Notes under the pieces: generated by a model
Databases searched by the model: none
What the model saw: only the letters and a program-made list of their open reading frames with translations
Told to the model about the DNA's origin: nothing
Made by a program: the position numbers and the translations under genes
Shown here: one piece after another, positions 35,308 to 47,900 of the stretch
How positions within the stretch are numbered: the stretch's first letter is position 1
How the letters are laid out: each line of letters starts with the position of its first letter
Assembly: GCF_010183535.1 (NCBI RefSeq)
Contig: NC_071328.1
Location: 1,116,001-1,180,000 of the forward strand
Direction: 5' to 3'
DNA from: Caenorhabditis remanei
Lineage: Eukaryota > Nematoda > Chromadorea > Rhabditida > Rhabditidae
DNA: 64,000 nt

Positions 35308-36415
35308 CTGTAACATCTTATGACGGTTTTCAGACGGAAAATATCAGAAAAACGGGATTTTTATGGTTTTTTCAAAAAAAATCGGTCAAAAATGGAAGTT
35401 TTCAACGTTTTTCCGAGAAAAACCGGTTTAAAATGACTAATTTTCCGATTTTTGAGAATAGAACGAAGTAAAAATTGCTGTGTCCATTTCTGAAAATGTA
35501 GTTAAGAGGGTATTTCAGACGAAAAATAATGGGAAAAATGGGATTTTAAGGCGTTTTTCCGAGAAAAATCGGTCAAAAATGACGGTAAACAAGTTTTGAG
35601 AAGTTTTAAAAGGGTTCCAGGGCTTAAAAAAGGGATTTTAAAGTGTTTTTTTCAAGAAAAATCGTTTGAAAATGTTTTTTTTAAACTATTTTTAAAGATT
35701 TTTTAAGGGATTCTGAGAAAAATTTAAAGAGACGGGTTTTGACGATTTGTTTGAGTTAAATTGAATGAAAAAGTGCTTTTAACAGCATTTTTAAAGTAAT
35801 AAATACGATTTCATGCCGTATTTTTGAAGTTTTTCTGTCAAATTCGGCTTTTTTTCTGTCTAAAAACACGGTTTCAAGTGATCTCAGGGTAAAATAATCC
35901 ATTTTAAGCTAAAAAGCTCTACTTTAAGCTCGATTGCTGTGTCCATCTCGGAGGAGACCATCTGTTACATCTTATGACGGTTTTCAGACGGAAAATATCA
36001 GGGTTGGGAAATTTCGGGCCGACTGAGAAATTTTCCTCGGCCCGGCTCCTGTAGAAATTTGAAATTTTTTGAAAAAATCTTGAATTTTTTTTTGATTTTT
36101 TTTGCAAAAAAGTGGATTTTTCGACTGTGTTCTAGAATATCGGTAAAAACATTAGCGTACGAGAAATTTTGAGAATTTTGACTTTTTTTAAATGAAAATT
36201 TTGCAGAAATATGTGAAAAAATGGTGTACTTTTTTTGAATCCGGGCCGACCGGGCCGGGCCGGGCCGGAAGAATTTTTCGTCAGCCCGGGATTTCCCAAC
36301 CCTGGAAAATATCAGAAAACTGGGATTTTTGTGGGTTTTTTTCGGGAAAAATCAGTCAAAAATGGGAGTTTTCAACGTTTTTCCGAGAAAAACCGGTTTG
36401 AAATGACAGTTTTCT
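35271..36415. repeat. Duplicated 5' end of the SLC25A44-like gene
   Basis: The block 35271-35440 (CTCGATTGCTGTGTCCAT through GAGAAAAACCGGTTTAAAAT) recurs about 655 bp away at 35928-35998 plus 36305-36415, the second copy being split by a hAT MITE. A third, more degraded copy starts near 35478. The copies include the ATG and first ten or so codons of the 5' exon with near-identical bases. Confidence 0.8.
35999..36304. mobile_element. hAT-type MITE with CAGGGTTGGGAAATT ends
   Basis: The 306 bp element begins CAGGGTTGGGAAATTTCGGG and ends GGGATTTCCCAACCCTG. It is flanked by the exact 8 bp duplication GAAAATAT at 35991-35998 and 36305-36312. Its uninterrupted target is visible at 35341-35350 in the other copy of the duplicated block. 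Confidence 0.92.
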
Positions 36416-37924
36416 GCTATTTTTGGGTTTTTTTCAAGGGATTTCCGGGAAAAGCTTTTTATAGCGAAAAAAAAAAACGGTTTTTGGAAGAAAAATGGCT
36501 TTTTTTTTGAGAAAAATCTACTAGTTCGGTTGAAAATGACGGGTTTCAACTATTTTTTGAGCTTTTTTCAATGAATTTAGGGTTCAAAGAAGATTTTTTA
36601 AACAAAAAATCGGATTTTGAAGCGTTTTTTGAAGAAAAATCGGTTAAAAATGGGGTTTATCATCGGTTTTTCAGGAAAAATCGGATGAAATTGAAAACGC
36701 GTCAAAGGTGCGCCAGACGCTCTAGCTTTTTAAAATTTCCGTTAAAAAAAAAAGCGCTGCAGGTGCCCCAGCTGAGTTTTTCATTGATTTGAGCTTGAAA
36801 ATCGCGTCAAAGGAACGCCAGACTATTGGAATAATTGCTGTTTTCAAATTTGTAATAAAAAATTAAGGTTTTATCCAAAAAATCTCCGTTTTTGAACATT
36901 TTCCCACCAAAATTACGTCGAAAACCAAATTTTCAGCGATTTTTTCAGTCAAAAATACTGATTTCCATCCCAAATTTCTCATTTTTTTGATATGATGTCG
37001 AAAATTTCCATTCTACCCCTCAATTTTGACGAAAAAAATGAGATTTTACTGTTTTTTTACTGTTTTTAAATTTACTGTTTTTACAGTCAAAAATGGATTT
37101 TTCGGTCGAAAATTTTCCAAAATCGGCAATTACACTGGTATGTAAAAAACGTTGAAAAAATCCCTTTTTGGCAGTTTTTCGGCAATTTTAAATGATTTTT
37201 TGACTGCAAAATACCCAAAAATCACTTATTCAACCCGAAAATCGCATTTTTCAGTTTGAAATTGAATTTTTGGAAATTACACAAAAAGTGTGAAAAGTTG
37301 ATGAAAAACCATATTTTTGGGTATTTTCAGCTAGTTTTAAGCATTTTTTCGACTCTGGATTGCCTAGAAACAAGTTTCCCAGCAGAAAAATCACATTTTA
37401 AATTCAAAAATTGGATTTTTTCAAGCTTCAAATTTAATTTTTCTTAATTTTCCTCTGTTTTTTCCATACAAACCGCCTACCTTTCCGGTTTTCTCTCCTT
37501 AAATCGATAATTTTGACCCTTTTTCAACAATTTTCACGGCAGGAATGAGCAAAATGTGTGATTGAGCATCGATATGGGGCAGCGACTAGATTTATTGATT
37601 TTTTGGTCTGGAATTCTGAATTTTGAGATAGAAATCAATAATTTATTCGTTTTTTAATCGAAAACACAAAAAAAAATAATTTAAAAACTTGAAAAACGAT
37701 GGAAAACGGCGGAGAATAAACGGACGCTAGAGACGGCGAGAGAGTGTGTAAAAGCGAGAGACGCAGACATACGGAACATCGGAGTGTCGTACCGCGTGCA
37801 GTTTATTTTTTCAACGAATTTTGAATATTTTTCGTCACTGAAAATCGAATTTCCGCCCGTTTTCAGCGACTTTTCGCAATTTTTCGGTCTAAAAACTTGA
37901 AAAATCGATTTTTCAGCCGGAAAA
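36416..37924. other. Divergent intergenic region
   Basis: This is the left flank of the GT2 gene and the far upstream of the carrier gene. It contains two or three ACGCGTCAAAGGTGCGCCAG-type units near 36700-36830 and a candidate trans-splice acceptor TTTTTCAG (37908-37915) just before the GT2 start codon. No gene seen. Confidence 0.45.
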
Positions 37925-40900
37925 ATGTATGAATACGACGTTTCTGTAATTATTCCCGCACGGAATGCGGAGAAATTCTTGCGGGAGACGTTGAATGGTC
38001 TCTTGGCACAAACGGCTGTCGAGAATGCGAGAATTGAGGTGTGAACAGGTGGAAAAATCAATAAAAATGGGTCAGGGAAGGGTAGGGATTAGGCAAATCG
38101 TGAGAAAATTGAGATAAGATCGGTGGGAAAGTAGATTTTGGGAAGTTTTAACTGGTTTTGAATGAAAAATATAGTTAAAAGTGTGAAAATCAGCATTTTC
38201 AGAAGCTTAAAATGCTTAAAATCGCAAAAATGGATAGGAAAATGGTAAAATTGTCTTAATTTTGATTTTAGTCCAAAAAATTAGAAAAATCAGCTAAAAA
38301 TTTTGGTTTTTGATGAAAGCAAACGAACATTTTCCGAATTCAGTGAAAAAAATGACAAAAAATGAGAAAATTACCCAAAAACTGTCAAATTTTTTGAAAA
38401 ATCTCAAGTTTGACAGTTTTTAATGAGTTTTTGACTCGAAAAGCATTGAATATAAATCAAAATTTAATATTTCAGCTTAAATCATTTTTTTAGATTTTTG
38501 TAGTAGAAAAATATGAAAATTCCTATGAAAACGCTCAAAAACTTGGAAAATTCCCATAAAGCGCGAATTTTCAGACCCAAAAAATGGTCAAATTGTGATC
38601 ATGACCGATTTTTTTCTGTTTGGGTTTCTAGGCCAGCGGTTTCTGCGACTTAAGATCGCTGGCCTAGAACCCCAAACGGAAAAGTTCGGCCATGATCACA
38701 ATTTGACCATTTTTTGAGTCTGAAAATTCGCGCTTTATGGGAATTTTTCAGGGATTTTGAGTTTTTTCATAGAACTGACAATTTTTGACAAAAAAGCTCC
38801 AAAAAACTCAAAAAATGGCCTAAAATCATCAAAATTCCATCAAAAACTCCCCAATTTCCAGATCTGTCTAGCCGATGACGGATCTTTGGACGACACTGTC
38901 CGAATCCTCGAGAATTCCCGTCTGGAATTCGAGGAACTCGGTATGAAAGTAGTCGTTTCTCATGTCTCTCAACCAGGAGGCGTCGGTGCGGCGAAAGATT
39001 GTGCAGTCCGTTCGTCTCGGGGGCGTTATTTGTGTTTTAATGATGCAGATGACGTCAGCACTCCTGATAGAATCAGATGTCAGTTGGAGATGGCGAGGCG
39101 GCTTTCGAAATCCAGTGATGATCTTGTTTTTGTAGGTGAATCGAGTAGATTTATACGGTTTCTCTCAAGATTTTCGAAATTTAGCCCTTATAATAGGTGA
39201 AAGTTGTCTTTTTCATCTGAAACTTTGAAAAATATCTGGAAAAGATGATTTTGAATTTCAGCTATTAGCTCAACACAGCTGTTACAACTGCGCTCCACCG
39301 AAATCCCCTTGAAAAATGTCTCGTTTTCTCTGAGTCTCTCATTTTCGCACACAATTTTCTCGCGGTTTCGATAGAGCGCGGTTGTAAGAAGCGTGCCGTG
39401 CAAATACTAATCGGTTAATTATCGCCACAAAATCACGATCACAGATTTTCCAGACGTTAATTTTAGTAGTTTTTCTACTAAAAATCCTGATTTCTCTGAC
39501 ACAAATTAAGAAAATATGGGCTAGAAATCGGAAAATTAGTACATTTTTATATTCTTTTGATTTCACTGTTTTTTCTGGTGTTTAGATACAAGAAAACCAG
39601 CTAAAACTGAGAAATGTGACGTAACTCCCTTCAAACTCAGTGTAATGAGCTGAAAGTACACTATAATGGGAGATATGATGAGTTTTATGTCTATGACAAA
39701 GTTAAAGGCACATACAACTTACGTCACATTTCTCAGTTTTAGCTGGTTTTCTTGTATCTAAACACCAGAAAAAACAGTGAAATCAAAAGAATATAAAAAT
39801 GTACTAACTTTCCGATTTCTAGCCCATATTTTCTTAATTTGTGTCAGAGAAATCAGGATTTTTACTGAATAAACTAAAATTAGCGTCTGGAAAATCTGTG
39901 ATCGTGATTTTGTGGCGATAATTAACCGATTTGTAGCTGAAAGTCGCTTAAAATCAGTTTTTGCGGACATTTTTACAGTTTCAGATGAAAATACATATTT
40001 CTTCCATTATGAGGGCTAAAATACGGCAAAATTTGAGCTTCGTTTAATTTTCCGAATTTCGGGTTTCCCGGTCTTCACTTGCAATGATTTTCCTCAAGTT
40101 TTGCTCATTCCAGGCGGTCAATTCCATCGATTTCCTGAAAACTCGACGAGTCGCTACACGAAATGGGCGAATTCGATAAAAGGAGAACAGATAAAGACTC
40201 AAGTGTACACATCACACGGACCCCCTTTAATCGCGCCCACTTGGTTTATCAGTAGAGCGCTATTTGATCGTGTCGGTGGATTCAGGACAGATGTTTCCAA
40301 TGGATTTCCAGAGGATTTAGATTTCTTCTATAAGTGTTTAGATGTCAACGAATGCATCTTTGATAAGGTCATTTTTGACGGATTTTGATGGAATTTTGAG
40401 CTGAAAAATGTCATTTTTAGACATAAAATCGAGTTTTTTCTCATTTTTAGACATAAAATCGAGTTTTTTCTCATTTTTAGCCGAAAAATGTCGGAAATTT
40501 GCCCAGAATAGTAATTTCAGAGCGAAATTAACATTTTTGAAGTCCGAAAGGTCGAAAAATATGTGTTTTTACCTTAAAATTGCTGAAAACTGACATGTTT
40601 TGACACATTTTATGTTATTTTTCGGGGTAAAATGTGATTCTCAGCTATAAATTGCAATTTTTACACGTTTTTAGACCAAAATTGCTCCAAAAATAATAAT
40701 AAATGTTCAGAAAAGCCATTTCTGAGCTCAAAACTCAATTTTAGAGCAAAAATCTGATTTTGGAGTCCAGAAAGTTCAAAAATCAAGTAAGAAGGAATTT
40801 GTGGCTGAAAATGGACTGAAAAACGAATTTTCGATCAGAAAAATAAGAATTTCAGCATTTTTTGACGCGAAAATTCCATTTTTCCCCAATTTTTACAATT

Positions 40901-43900
40901 TTTAGCATACTTGCAAAATTCCGGGCTGGCCCGGCCCGGTCGACCCGAATTTGAATTTTTGAATTTTTTTCTCTATAATTTTTTTGTCTGAAAATTTTCC
41001 AAATTTTTTCTCAAGAATATAAAAAATCAGTTTTAAAGGCGTATTGTGGTCTGTTGTGATGTTTTCATATTATAATGTATGTGTTTCGGTGAGTTCATTT
41101 TCATAGTTCAAGAATTTTCGGTCCACAACCCGCTGAGAGCGAGCGCCGGAAAGTTTGGTCATTGAAAGGGTCGCAGAAAATTGGGGGCCGTGGCCTAGAA
41201 ATTCGACTTCGAAAAAGTTGATTTTTTGAATTTTGACGGTATTTTCGATTATTTTTGTTGTATTTCTTCAATAATTTCCATAGAAAACGGCAATATTGAT
41301 AGAAAAACACTAAAAACTATCGAAAATAACGCCAGAAATAGCAGAATACTGAAAAAACTACTTTACAGAAGTAAAATTTCTAGAAAATTCTCGCTGGCCA
41401 AACTATCCGTTGGTTTTTTTCAGTATTCTGCTATTTCTGGCGTTATTTTCGATAGTTTTTAGTGTTTTTCTATCAATATTTGCCGTTTTCTATGGAAATT
41501 ATTGAAGAAATACAACAAAAATAATCGAAAATACCGTCAAAATTCAAAAAATCAACTTTTTCGAAGTCGAATTTCTAGGCCACGGCCCCCAATTTTCTGC
41601 GACCCTTTCAATGACCAAACTTTCCGGCTCTCGCTCTCAGCGGGTTGTGGACCGAATTGAAAAATTCTTGAACTATGAAAATAAACTCGCCGAAACTCAT
41701 ACATTATAATTTGAAAACATCACAACAGACCACAATACGCCTTTAAGCGAGTTATTACCCATCCGCCGGTGGCTGACCACTCGCTCAAAGTTCGGCCCGG
41801 GGACGCGGAGTGGGTCTCGTTGCGGAATTTCGATTAACGGCGGCTCTTGACCGTACTTTCGCCATAAAAAAGTTTTATACTACGGTAGTCGCGTCGAGAC
41901 CCACTCCGCGTCCCCGGGCCGAACTTTGAGCGAGTGGTCAGCCACCGGCGGATGGGTAATATGAGACCTCAAAATTCCAAAAAATCGCTCCCCGTCGTCA
42001 TATTTTCAGTACATTTCAATAGAAATTCTACTCGTCTGAACGTGAAATGCATTCATAAATGTTCATTTTTCGAATATTTTCTTGACAATTTTTGAAAATA
42101 TTGCTTTCACGTGTAGGACGAGGAGAAATTCTATTGAAATGTACTAAAATATGCACGACTAGCATCGATTTTTGACATTTTGAGGTCTCATAACTCGCTT
42201 TAGACACATTTTCAGACATGAAACCAAAAGAAATGTATCTTTTCCCTCACTTTCAGAATCGATTCATATAAAAAACCCTCAATTTAGAACTAGTTGTGTC
42301 CCCCTTTAAAAATTTTTTCCCAAAAAAATCGGAAAATTTTCGAAAAAAAAAAGTTGAATTTTTTTAGTACTGAAAATCCGGGCCGGAGAAATTCTGATTT
42401 CGGCCCGGCCCGGCCCGGCCCGTTGCAACTCTGATTTTTAGGCTTTTTCGCATTTTCTGACTCAAGTTCTGTTGTTTTTCTGGAATTTTGACATTTTTAT
42501 GTTTGAAAATCCGAAAAAAGTCGTTTTGTCGGTGAAAAATGTGATTTTAAGACAACTTTTCAAAGTTTTTCACCGATTTACCACTCCAAAATCATAAAAA
42601 TTCAAATTTCCAGGTCCCTGAAGACGTGGTGATGTACCGTTATCATCCGGATTGTGCATCTCATAGTGTCACCGAACAAACCATCTGGAATTTCCGTCTG
42701 AAACGACTCAAAGAGCAATACATTGCGAAATGGGATAAATTCACGATTTGGAGTGCTGGGAAGCAGGGAAAACGACTTTTTAAGTCCGTTTTATGACTGA
42801 AAATGGGGTTTTAAAGCGAAAAATGACATTTTTAAGCCAAAAATCACTGAAAACCTCATTTTTAATGCCAAAAATGACACTTTTCTGCCTGAATTATGAT
42901 GTTTTACAGTAAAAATTCGCATTTGAAACGATTTTCAGCACTAAAAATGACATTTTGGACAGAAAAAATGGGTTTTGAGCGTTTTTATAGCGAAAAATGA
43001 CATTTTGTTACCGGAAAATTGATTTTTAGAGGGAAAATTCACATTTTCAGCACAAAAATCACGATTTCCAGATGTCTAGACGATGATGAGAAGCTGAAAG
43101 TACGAGAGTTTTGTGATATTGACGAATCGAAAATCGGGCGAGGAATTCATGAGGAATTCGATGAAAAACAGAGAATTGTCACTCATAAAGTGCCGATTGT
43201 CAATATTGAGTAGGTTTTCAAGAAGATGAATGTTATTCAGTGCAATTGTAAGACTAACCCTCTTTACTTGTAACGGGCCGGGTCACAGTATTAGCGGCCC
43301 ACCCCCTCTTACAACTGCGCCCCACCGCAAATGAGAGAGTATCGGTGAGAGACGCAGAATTTTTTCTCGCGCGAACAAATATTTCTACCATTTTTGACCT
43401 ATTTTCGCTGTTTTTAAGAACAAATTACATAAAAACTTTCGAAAAAATAGTGAAAATAGGTCAAAAACTGTGAAAATAATTGTTGGCGCGAGAAAAAAAT
43501 CTGCGTCTCTCACCGATATTCTCTCGTTTGCGGTGGGGCGCAGTTGTAACGAATTTGCTCGGCTAATACAAAAACTTGAAAATTTGAATTTTTTTTGATT
43601 TTTTCGCAAAAAAGTCGAATTTTCCACTATGTTTTACATATCGATAAAACTCAAGTGTACATAAGATTTTTGACTATTTTTGATGAAAATTTCAAAAAAT
43701 TTTGTGAAAAATTGTGCTCATTTTTTGACTCCGGGCCGACCGGGCCGGGCCGATATTTTGCAAGTATGCTCTTTTCCCTCTTTCCAGAACCGCGAAGCCG
43801 CCACTAATCGTTTGTGTCAAATTAGACTTGACACACGGCGATTTGGAGAGAATCATCGAGCGGAAGAAGTGGAGAGAGCACGTCGATTTGGTTTATTTCG

Positions 43901-43905
43901 GATGA
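37925..43905 (+). CDS. GT2 glycosyltransferase, B3GNTL1 family
   Basis: Exons 37925-38038, 38862-39135, 40114-40367, 42614-42783, 43072-43209 and 43788-43905 total 1068 bases, 355 residues; human B3GNTL1 has 361. The GT-A fold signatures are in order: VSVIIPARNAEKFLRETL at the N-terminus, LADDGSLDDT, then FNDADDVSTP, whose DAD is the likely metal-binding DxD. Also present are SHGPPLIAPTWFISRALFDR, PEDLDFFYKCLD, MYRYHPDCASHSVTEQTIW and FTIWSAGKQGKRLFK, all close to the human protein. Family members are annotated as putative beta-1,3-N-acetylglucosaminyltransferases, and the acceptor is not established. No signal peptide or membrane anchor is visible. The donor after exon 3 (GTCATT) is weak. 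Introns 2 and 3 are filled with fold-back elements. Confidence 0.9.
39409..39930. mobile_element. Fold-back element in GT2 intron 2
   Basis: Arms of about 210 bp (39409-39620 and 39719-39930) share CGGTTAATTATCGCCACAAA, GTTTAGATACAAGAAAACCA and their complements. The spacer of about 100 bp contains AGCTGAAAGTACACTATAAT. Confidence 0.8.
41036..41745. repeat. Long near-perfect palindrome in GT2 intron 3
   Basis: Arms of about 330 bp meet near 41390. Left arm words such as AAGGCGTATTGTGGTCTGTT and GAGCGAGCGCCGGAAAG are mirrored on the right. The AAGGCG end overlaps the next fold-back. Confidence 0.85.
41745..42202. mobile_element. Fold-back element with AGCGAGTTATGAGACC ends
   Basis: The right end reads GGTCTCATAACTCGCTT. 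The left end is the complement, but split after AGCGAGTTA by an insertion (41755-41959). Inner arms share ACATTTCAATAGAAATT-type sequence. Confidence 0.75.
41755..41959. mobile_element. TA-inserted palindromic element nested in a fold-back
   Basis: It starts TTACCCATCCGCCGGTGGCT, ends with its complement, and is flanked by TA. The intact opposite arm of the host element shows a single TA at the same site. The left half of the same element also forms the centre of the srh palindrome at about 23672-23760. Confidence 0.85.
43310..43550. mobile_element. Fold-back element in GT2 intron 5
   Basis: TTACAACTGCGCCCCACCGC on the left is matched by GCGGTGGGGCGCAGTTGTAA on the right. Inner arms share GAGAGACGCAGA and its complement. 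Confidence 0.8.
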
Positions 43906-44953
43906 GAATTCTGAAAATGGCACAAAATGCCATTTTTCCCATAAAATCCACACGATTTCTTGCCATTTTTGCACGATTTCTCTTAGTTTATAAAAATTTG
44001 ATATCTTTGTTATAAAATTTAAAATTATTTATTTACATTTAAATAAATAAACAATTATTTTCTCATCATAATTCCTTCCTCTCTCTCTCTCTGATTGGTA
44101 TGATTCATTTCATTCCAAATGTAAATATCTTTTCTCTTTTCTCTTATCACATTTTCCTTCTCGAATTCTCTCTTTCTGCGTGTCTTTCTCTCTCTTTCTC
44201 TCTATTTCTCTGCGTCTCCCCACTCTCACACACTCTCTCGTCGTCCCCTTCTCAAGGGCGCCCCCGCGCCCTTAATGGATTTCTGCTCGTTTTTTTTGCC
44301 TTTTTGGAGCAATTTTTGCTCTTTTTTGCGCCGGAATCATTATTTTTTCCTGTTTATAGTCTATTTTTCCCGAAAATTCTCTGAATTTTCCTTTTTTTTT
44401 TTTTCGTTTTTCACCCGGAAAATGCACACTCTGTTAGTTTTCCTAGATTTCGGTAGAAAATCAACTTTTTCTTTTGAAAAATGGTAAAAATTCCCGTTTT
44501 CAGAGTTATTTTTCGCTTAAATGTCGGTTTTTTTGCTTTTGATAGTGAAAAAATCAGTTTTTAGCTTATTTTTCCAAGTTTTTGCTTAGAGATTCACATT
44601 TTTTCCAGGTTCCCAAAAAAGAGATGTTTATGGGTGGCAAACGCCGAAATTTGATAAAAATGAGCATTTTCGAGCCAAAATTACCATTTTTGAGAAAAAA
44701 AAAACATAAGATTTTGAATTTTACCGGTTAAAATCCACGTTTTTTATCCATTTTATTGGAAAAATGCAGCATTTTCCATTATGAATTTCGAGTTTTTCAA
44801 TATTTGACCTATCATACACGTTTGATCTACCGACCTCTTTTTTTTCATTTTTCCGATTAAAAATCCCCATTTTCCACATCAAAACCTTAATTTTTCATCA
44901 TTTTCCCCGAATTTTCACTATTCATTAATTTTTCATCAAATTCATTATTCCAG
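43906..44953. other. Intergenic region between GT2 and ttx-7
   Basis: It holds pyrimidine tracts (CTCTCTCTCTCT near 44080 and 44160-44240), the GC-rich block GGGCGCCCCCGCGCCC at 44258, and a candidate acceptor ATTATTCCAG directly before the ttx-7 ATG. No additional gene. Confidence 0.45.
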
Positions 44954-47900
44954 ATGGTATTCGAGCCGGTTCACGAGGAAGAACAAGTCTTTGTCGACTT
45001 TGCCATCGAATTGGTTAAGAAGGCGGGAACGGTTAGTATAGGGCTAAAAATGGAGCAAAAACGGCGTTTTTCGATATTTTTTATGAAAAATCGGATTTTT
45101 TGCTGAATTTTCGCTCAAAAACGCGTCAAAAGTGCGCCAGAATTACAATTTTTGGATTTTTCTCTTAAAAACGCGTCAAAAGTGCGCCAGAATTACAATT
45201 TTTGGATTTTTTTGCTTCGAAACGCGTCAAAGGTGCCCCAGCTAAGTTTTTCATAAATTGAAAGTCGCGTCTCGCGTCAAAGGAACGCCAGACTCCGAAA
45301 ATTGATTTTAGAAAACGCGCTGGAGGCGCCCCAGCTCCTTTATTTCATTAATCATAACTTGAAAATCGCGTCGAACGTGCGCCAGCCTCCAATTTTATAA
45401 AGATAATTTTCAATGAAGTTTTGACACTGATTTTTAACAGAAAAATTCATGCTTTTGACCATTTTTCGACAAAAATTACTTTAAAACCGATTTTTCAGCT
45501 AATTTTCGTTGAAAAATTCTCAATTTCCAGCTCGTCCGCACCGCATTCGACTCGGCTGAAAGTAAAGTGGAGACGAAATTATCGAATACCGATTTGGTGA
45601 CGGAAACGGATCAAGCAGTCGAGAAACTTCTTATTCAGGGTCTATCCGACAGATTCAAAGGGCATCGGTACGGCGAAAATTTGGAAATTTTTGCTCGAAA
45701 AGTGAAAATTCGGATTATTTTAGTGAAAAAAAAAAGAATTTTATTAAAAAAGTAAATAATTTTACTTTAAATTCAGTTTTTTATAAACTTGAGCTTGAAA
45801 ATCGCGTCAAAGGCACCCCAGCCTCCATTTTCATGAACTTTAACATGGAAAACGCGTCAAAAGTGCGCCAGAATTGCAATTTTGAAATTTTTGCTTAAAA
45901 ACGCGTCAAAAGTGCGCCAGATTTACAATTTTTGGAATTTTTGTTCAGAAACGCGCCAAAAGTGCGCCAGAATTGCAATTTTTAGAATTTTTGCTTAAAA
46001 ACGCGTCAAAGGCACCCCAGCCTCCATTTTCATGAACTTTAACATGGAAAACGCGTCAAAAGTGCGCCAGATTTACAATTTTTGGAATTTTTGTTTAGAA
46101 ACGCGCCAAAAGTGCGCCAGAATTGCAATTTTTAGAATTTTTGCTTAAAAACGCGTCAAAGGTGCGCCAGAATTGCAATTTTGAAATTTTTGCTTAAAAA
46201 CGCGTCAAAAGTGCGCCAGATTTACAATTTTTGGAATTTTTGTTCAGAAACGCGCCAAAAGTGCGCCAGAATTGCAATTTTTAGAATTTTTGCTTAAAAA
46301 CGCGTCAAAGGCACCCCAGCCTCCATTTTCATGAACTTTAACATGGAAAACGCGTCAAAAGTGCGCCAGATTTACAATTTTTGGAATTTTTGTTTAGAAA
46401 CGCGCCAAAAGTGCGCCAGAATTGCAATTTTTAGAATTTTTGCTTAAAAACGCGTCAAAGGTGCGCCGGAATTGCAATTTTTATAATTTTTGCTCAGATA
46501 CGCGTCAAAAGTGCCCCAGCCTTCATTTTCATGAACTTTAACTTAAAAAGCGCGGCAAAGGTGCGCCAGACGTGTATAAAACGACGAAAAGAGGGAGAGA
46601 ACAGCATATGTATGCTGTGTGTCGCCATGGTAACTGGAGAAGTCGTTCGACTGTGAAAAATTGGAGGGAGAGGGGTGGAAAACGCCAAAATTAGAATAAA
46701 AATGAGAATTTCTGTGCTTTGGCGCACCTTTTGACGCGTTTTCACCATTAAAATTGATTATTTTCAGATTCATTGGCGAGGAATCTGTCGCCGGTGGCGC
46801 CAAAATCGAATGGACCGATGCGCCGACGTGGATTATCGATCCGATCGATGGAACCACCAATTTTGTGCATCGGTGAGCAGAAAATGTGCATTTTTGGCTT
46901 GAAAATTCACTTTTTTTCACTCAAAAATGGATTTTTCGCTTGAAAATAGACTTATCGAGCCGTTTTTCACTTAAAATTGTATTTTTTGCTTTGGAAATTC
47001 ACTTTTCGAACTATTGTCCACTGAAAAAGTGCATTTTTTGCTTGAAAATTGACTTTTTTCAGCCGTTTTTCACAAAAAATGGATTTTTGGGTTGAAAATT
47101 CACTTTTTTCCTCATTTTTTACTCGAAATTAGTCTTTGTAGGTTGAAGAACGGAATTTTGGAGTCATTTTCGACTAAAAATTGAATTTTTGGCTTAAAAA
47201 TTTACCTCGAACCGTTTTTCGTTTAAGATTTGCGTTTTCTGCTTGAAAATTCACTTTTTTAAAACCATTTTTCACTTAAAAATGAATTTTTGGCTTCAAA
47301 CTGTACTTTTTGAGCTATTTTTCATTCAAAAATTGCATTTGTGGATTGAAAATTCACTTTTTCAGCTGTTTTTCACAAAAATGGATTTTTGGCTTGAAAC
47401 TGCACCTTGTGACCCTTTTTCACTGAAAGTCTCAAATTTTGGGTTTAAAATTCCCTTTAAAATTTTAAACTTAAAAATTGCATTTTTTTCCTTGAAAATT
47501 GGTTTTTTGATTCATTTTTCACTCAAAAATGGTATTTTTGGCTTGAAAATTGACCTTTCCAATCATTTTTCACTCAAAAATTGTGTATTTTTCTCAATTT
47601 TTCACTCTAAAATTCTCAATCAATTCAGAATCCCAATGATTGCGATCTGCGTCGGATTGGCGATCGGAAAGAAGCTTCGCGCTGGAATTGTCTACAATCC
47701 GATAACGAATGAACTCTATTTGGGACAAGTGGGAAAAGGAGCATTCAAGAATGGATTCCCCATTCGAGCTTCCAAAAATCAATGTTAGTCGGCGGAAATT
47801 CGAATTTTTGAGTGCCATTTTCACCTTTTTTTTGCACAGAAAATGTCAATTTTTGAGTTTTTTGGTTGAAAATTGGCTGCAATTGCGCTCCATTGAACCC

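Noticed and set aside
43906..44953. Possible ttx-7 upstream exon
   Set aside because: Open stretches are pyrimidine-rich and lack donors in phase. The ATG at 44954 follows a good acceptor directly.
46494..46920. Minus-strand open frames in ttx-7 intron 2
   Set aside because: They overlap the tandem repeat and an exon of ttx-7 on the other strand; shadow frames.
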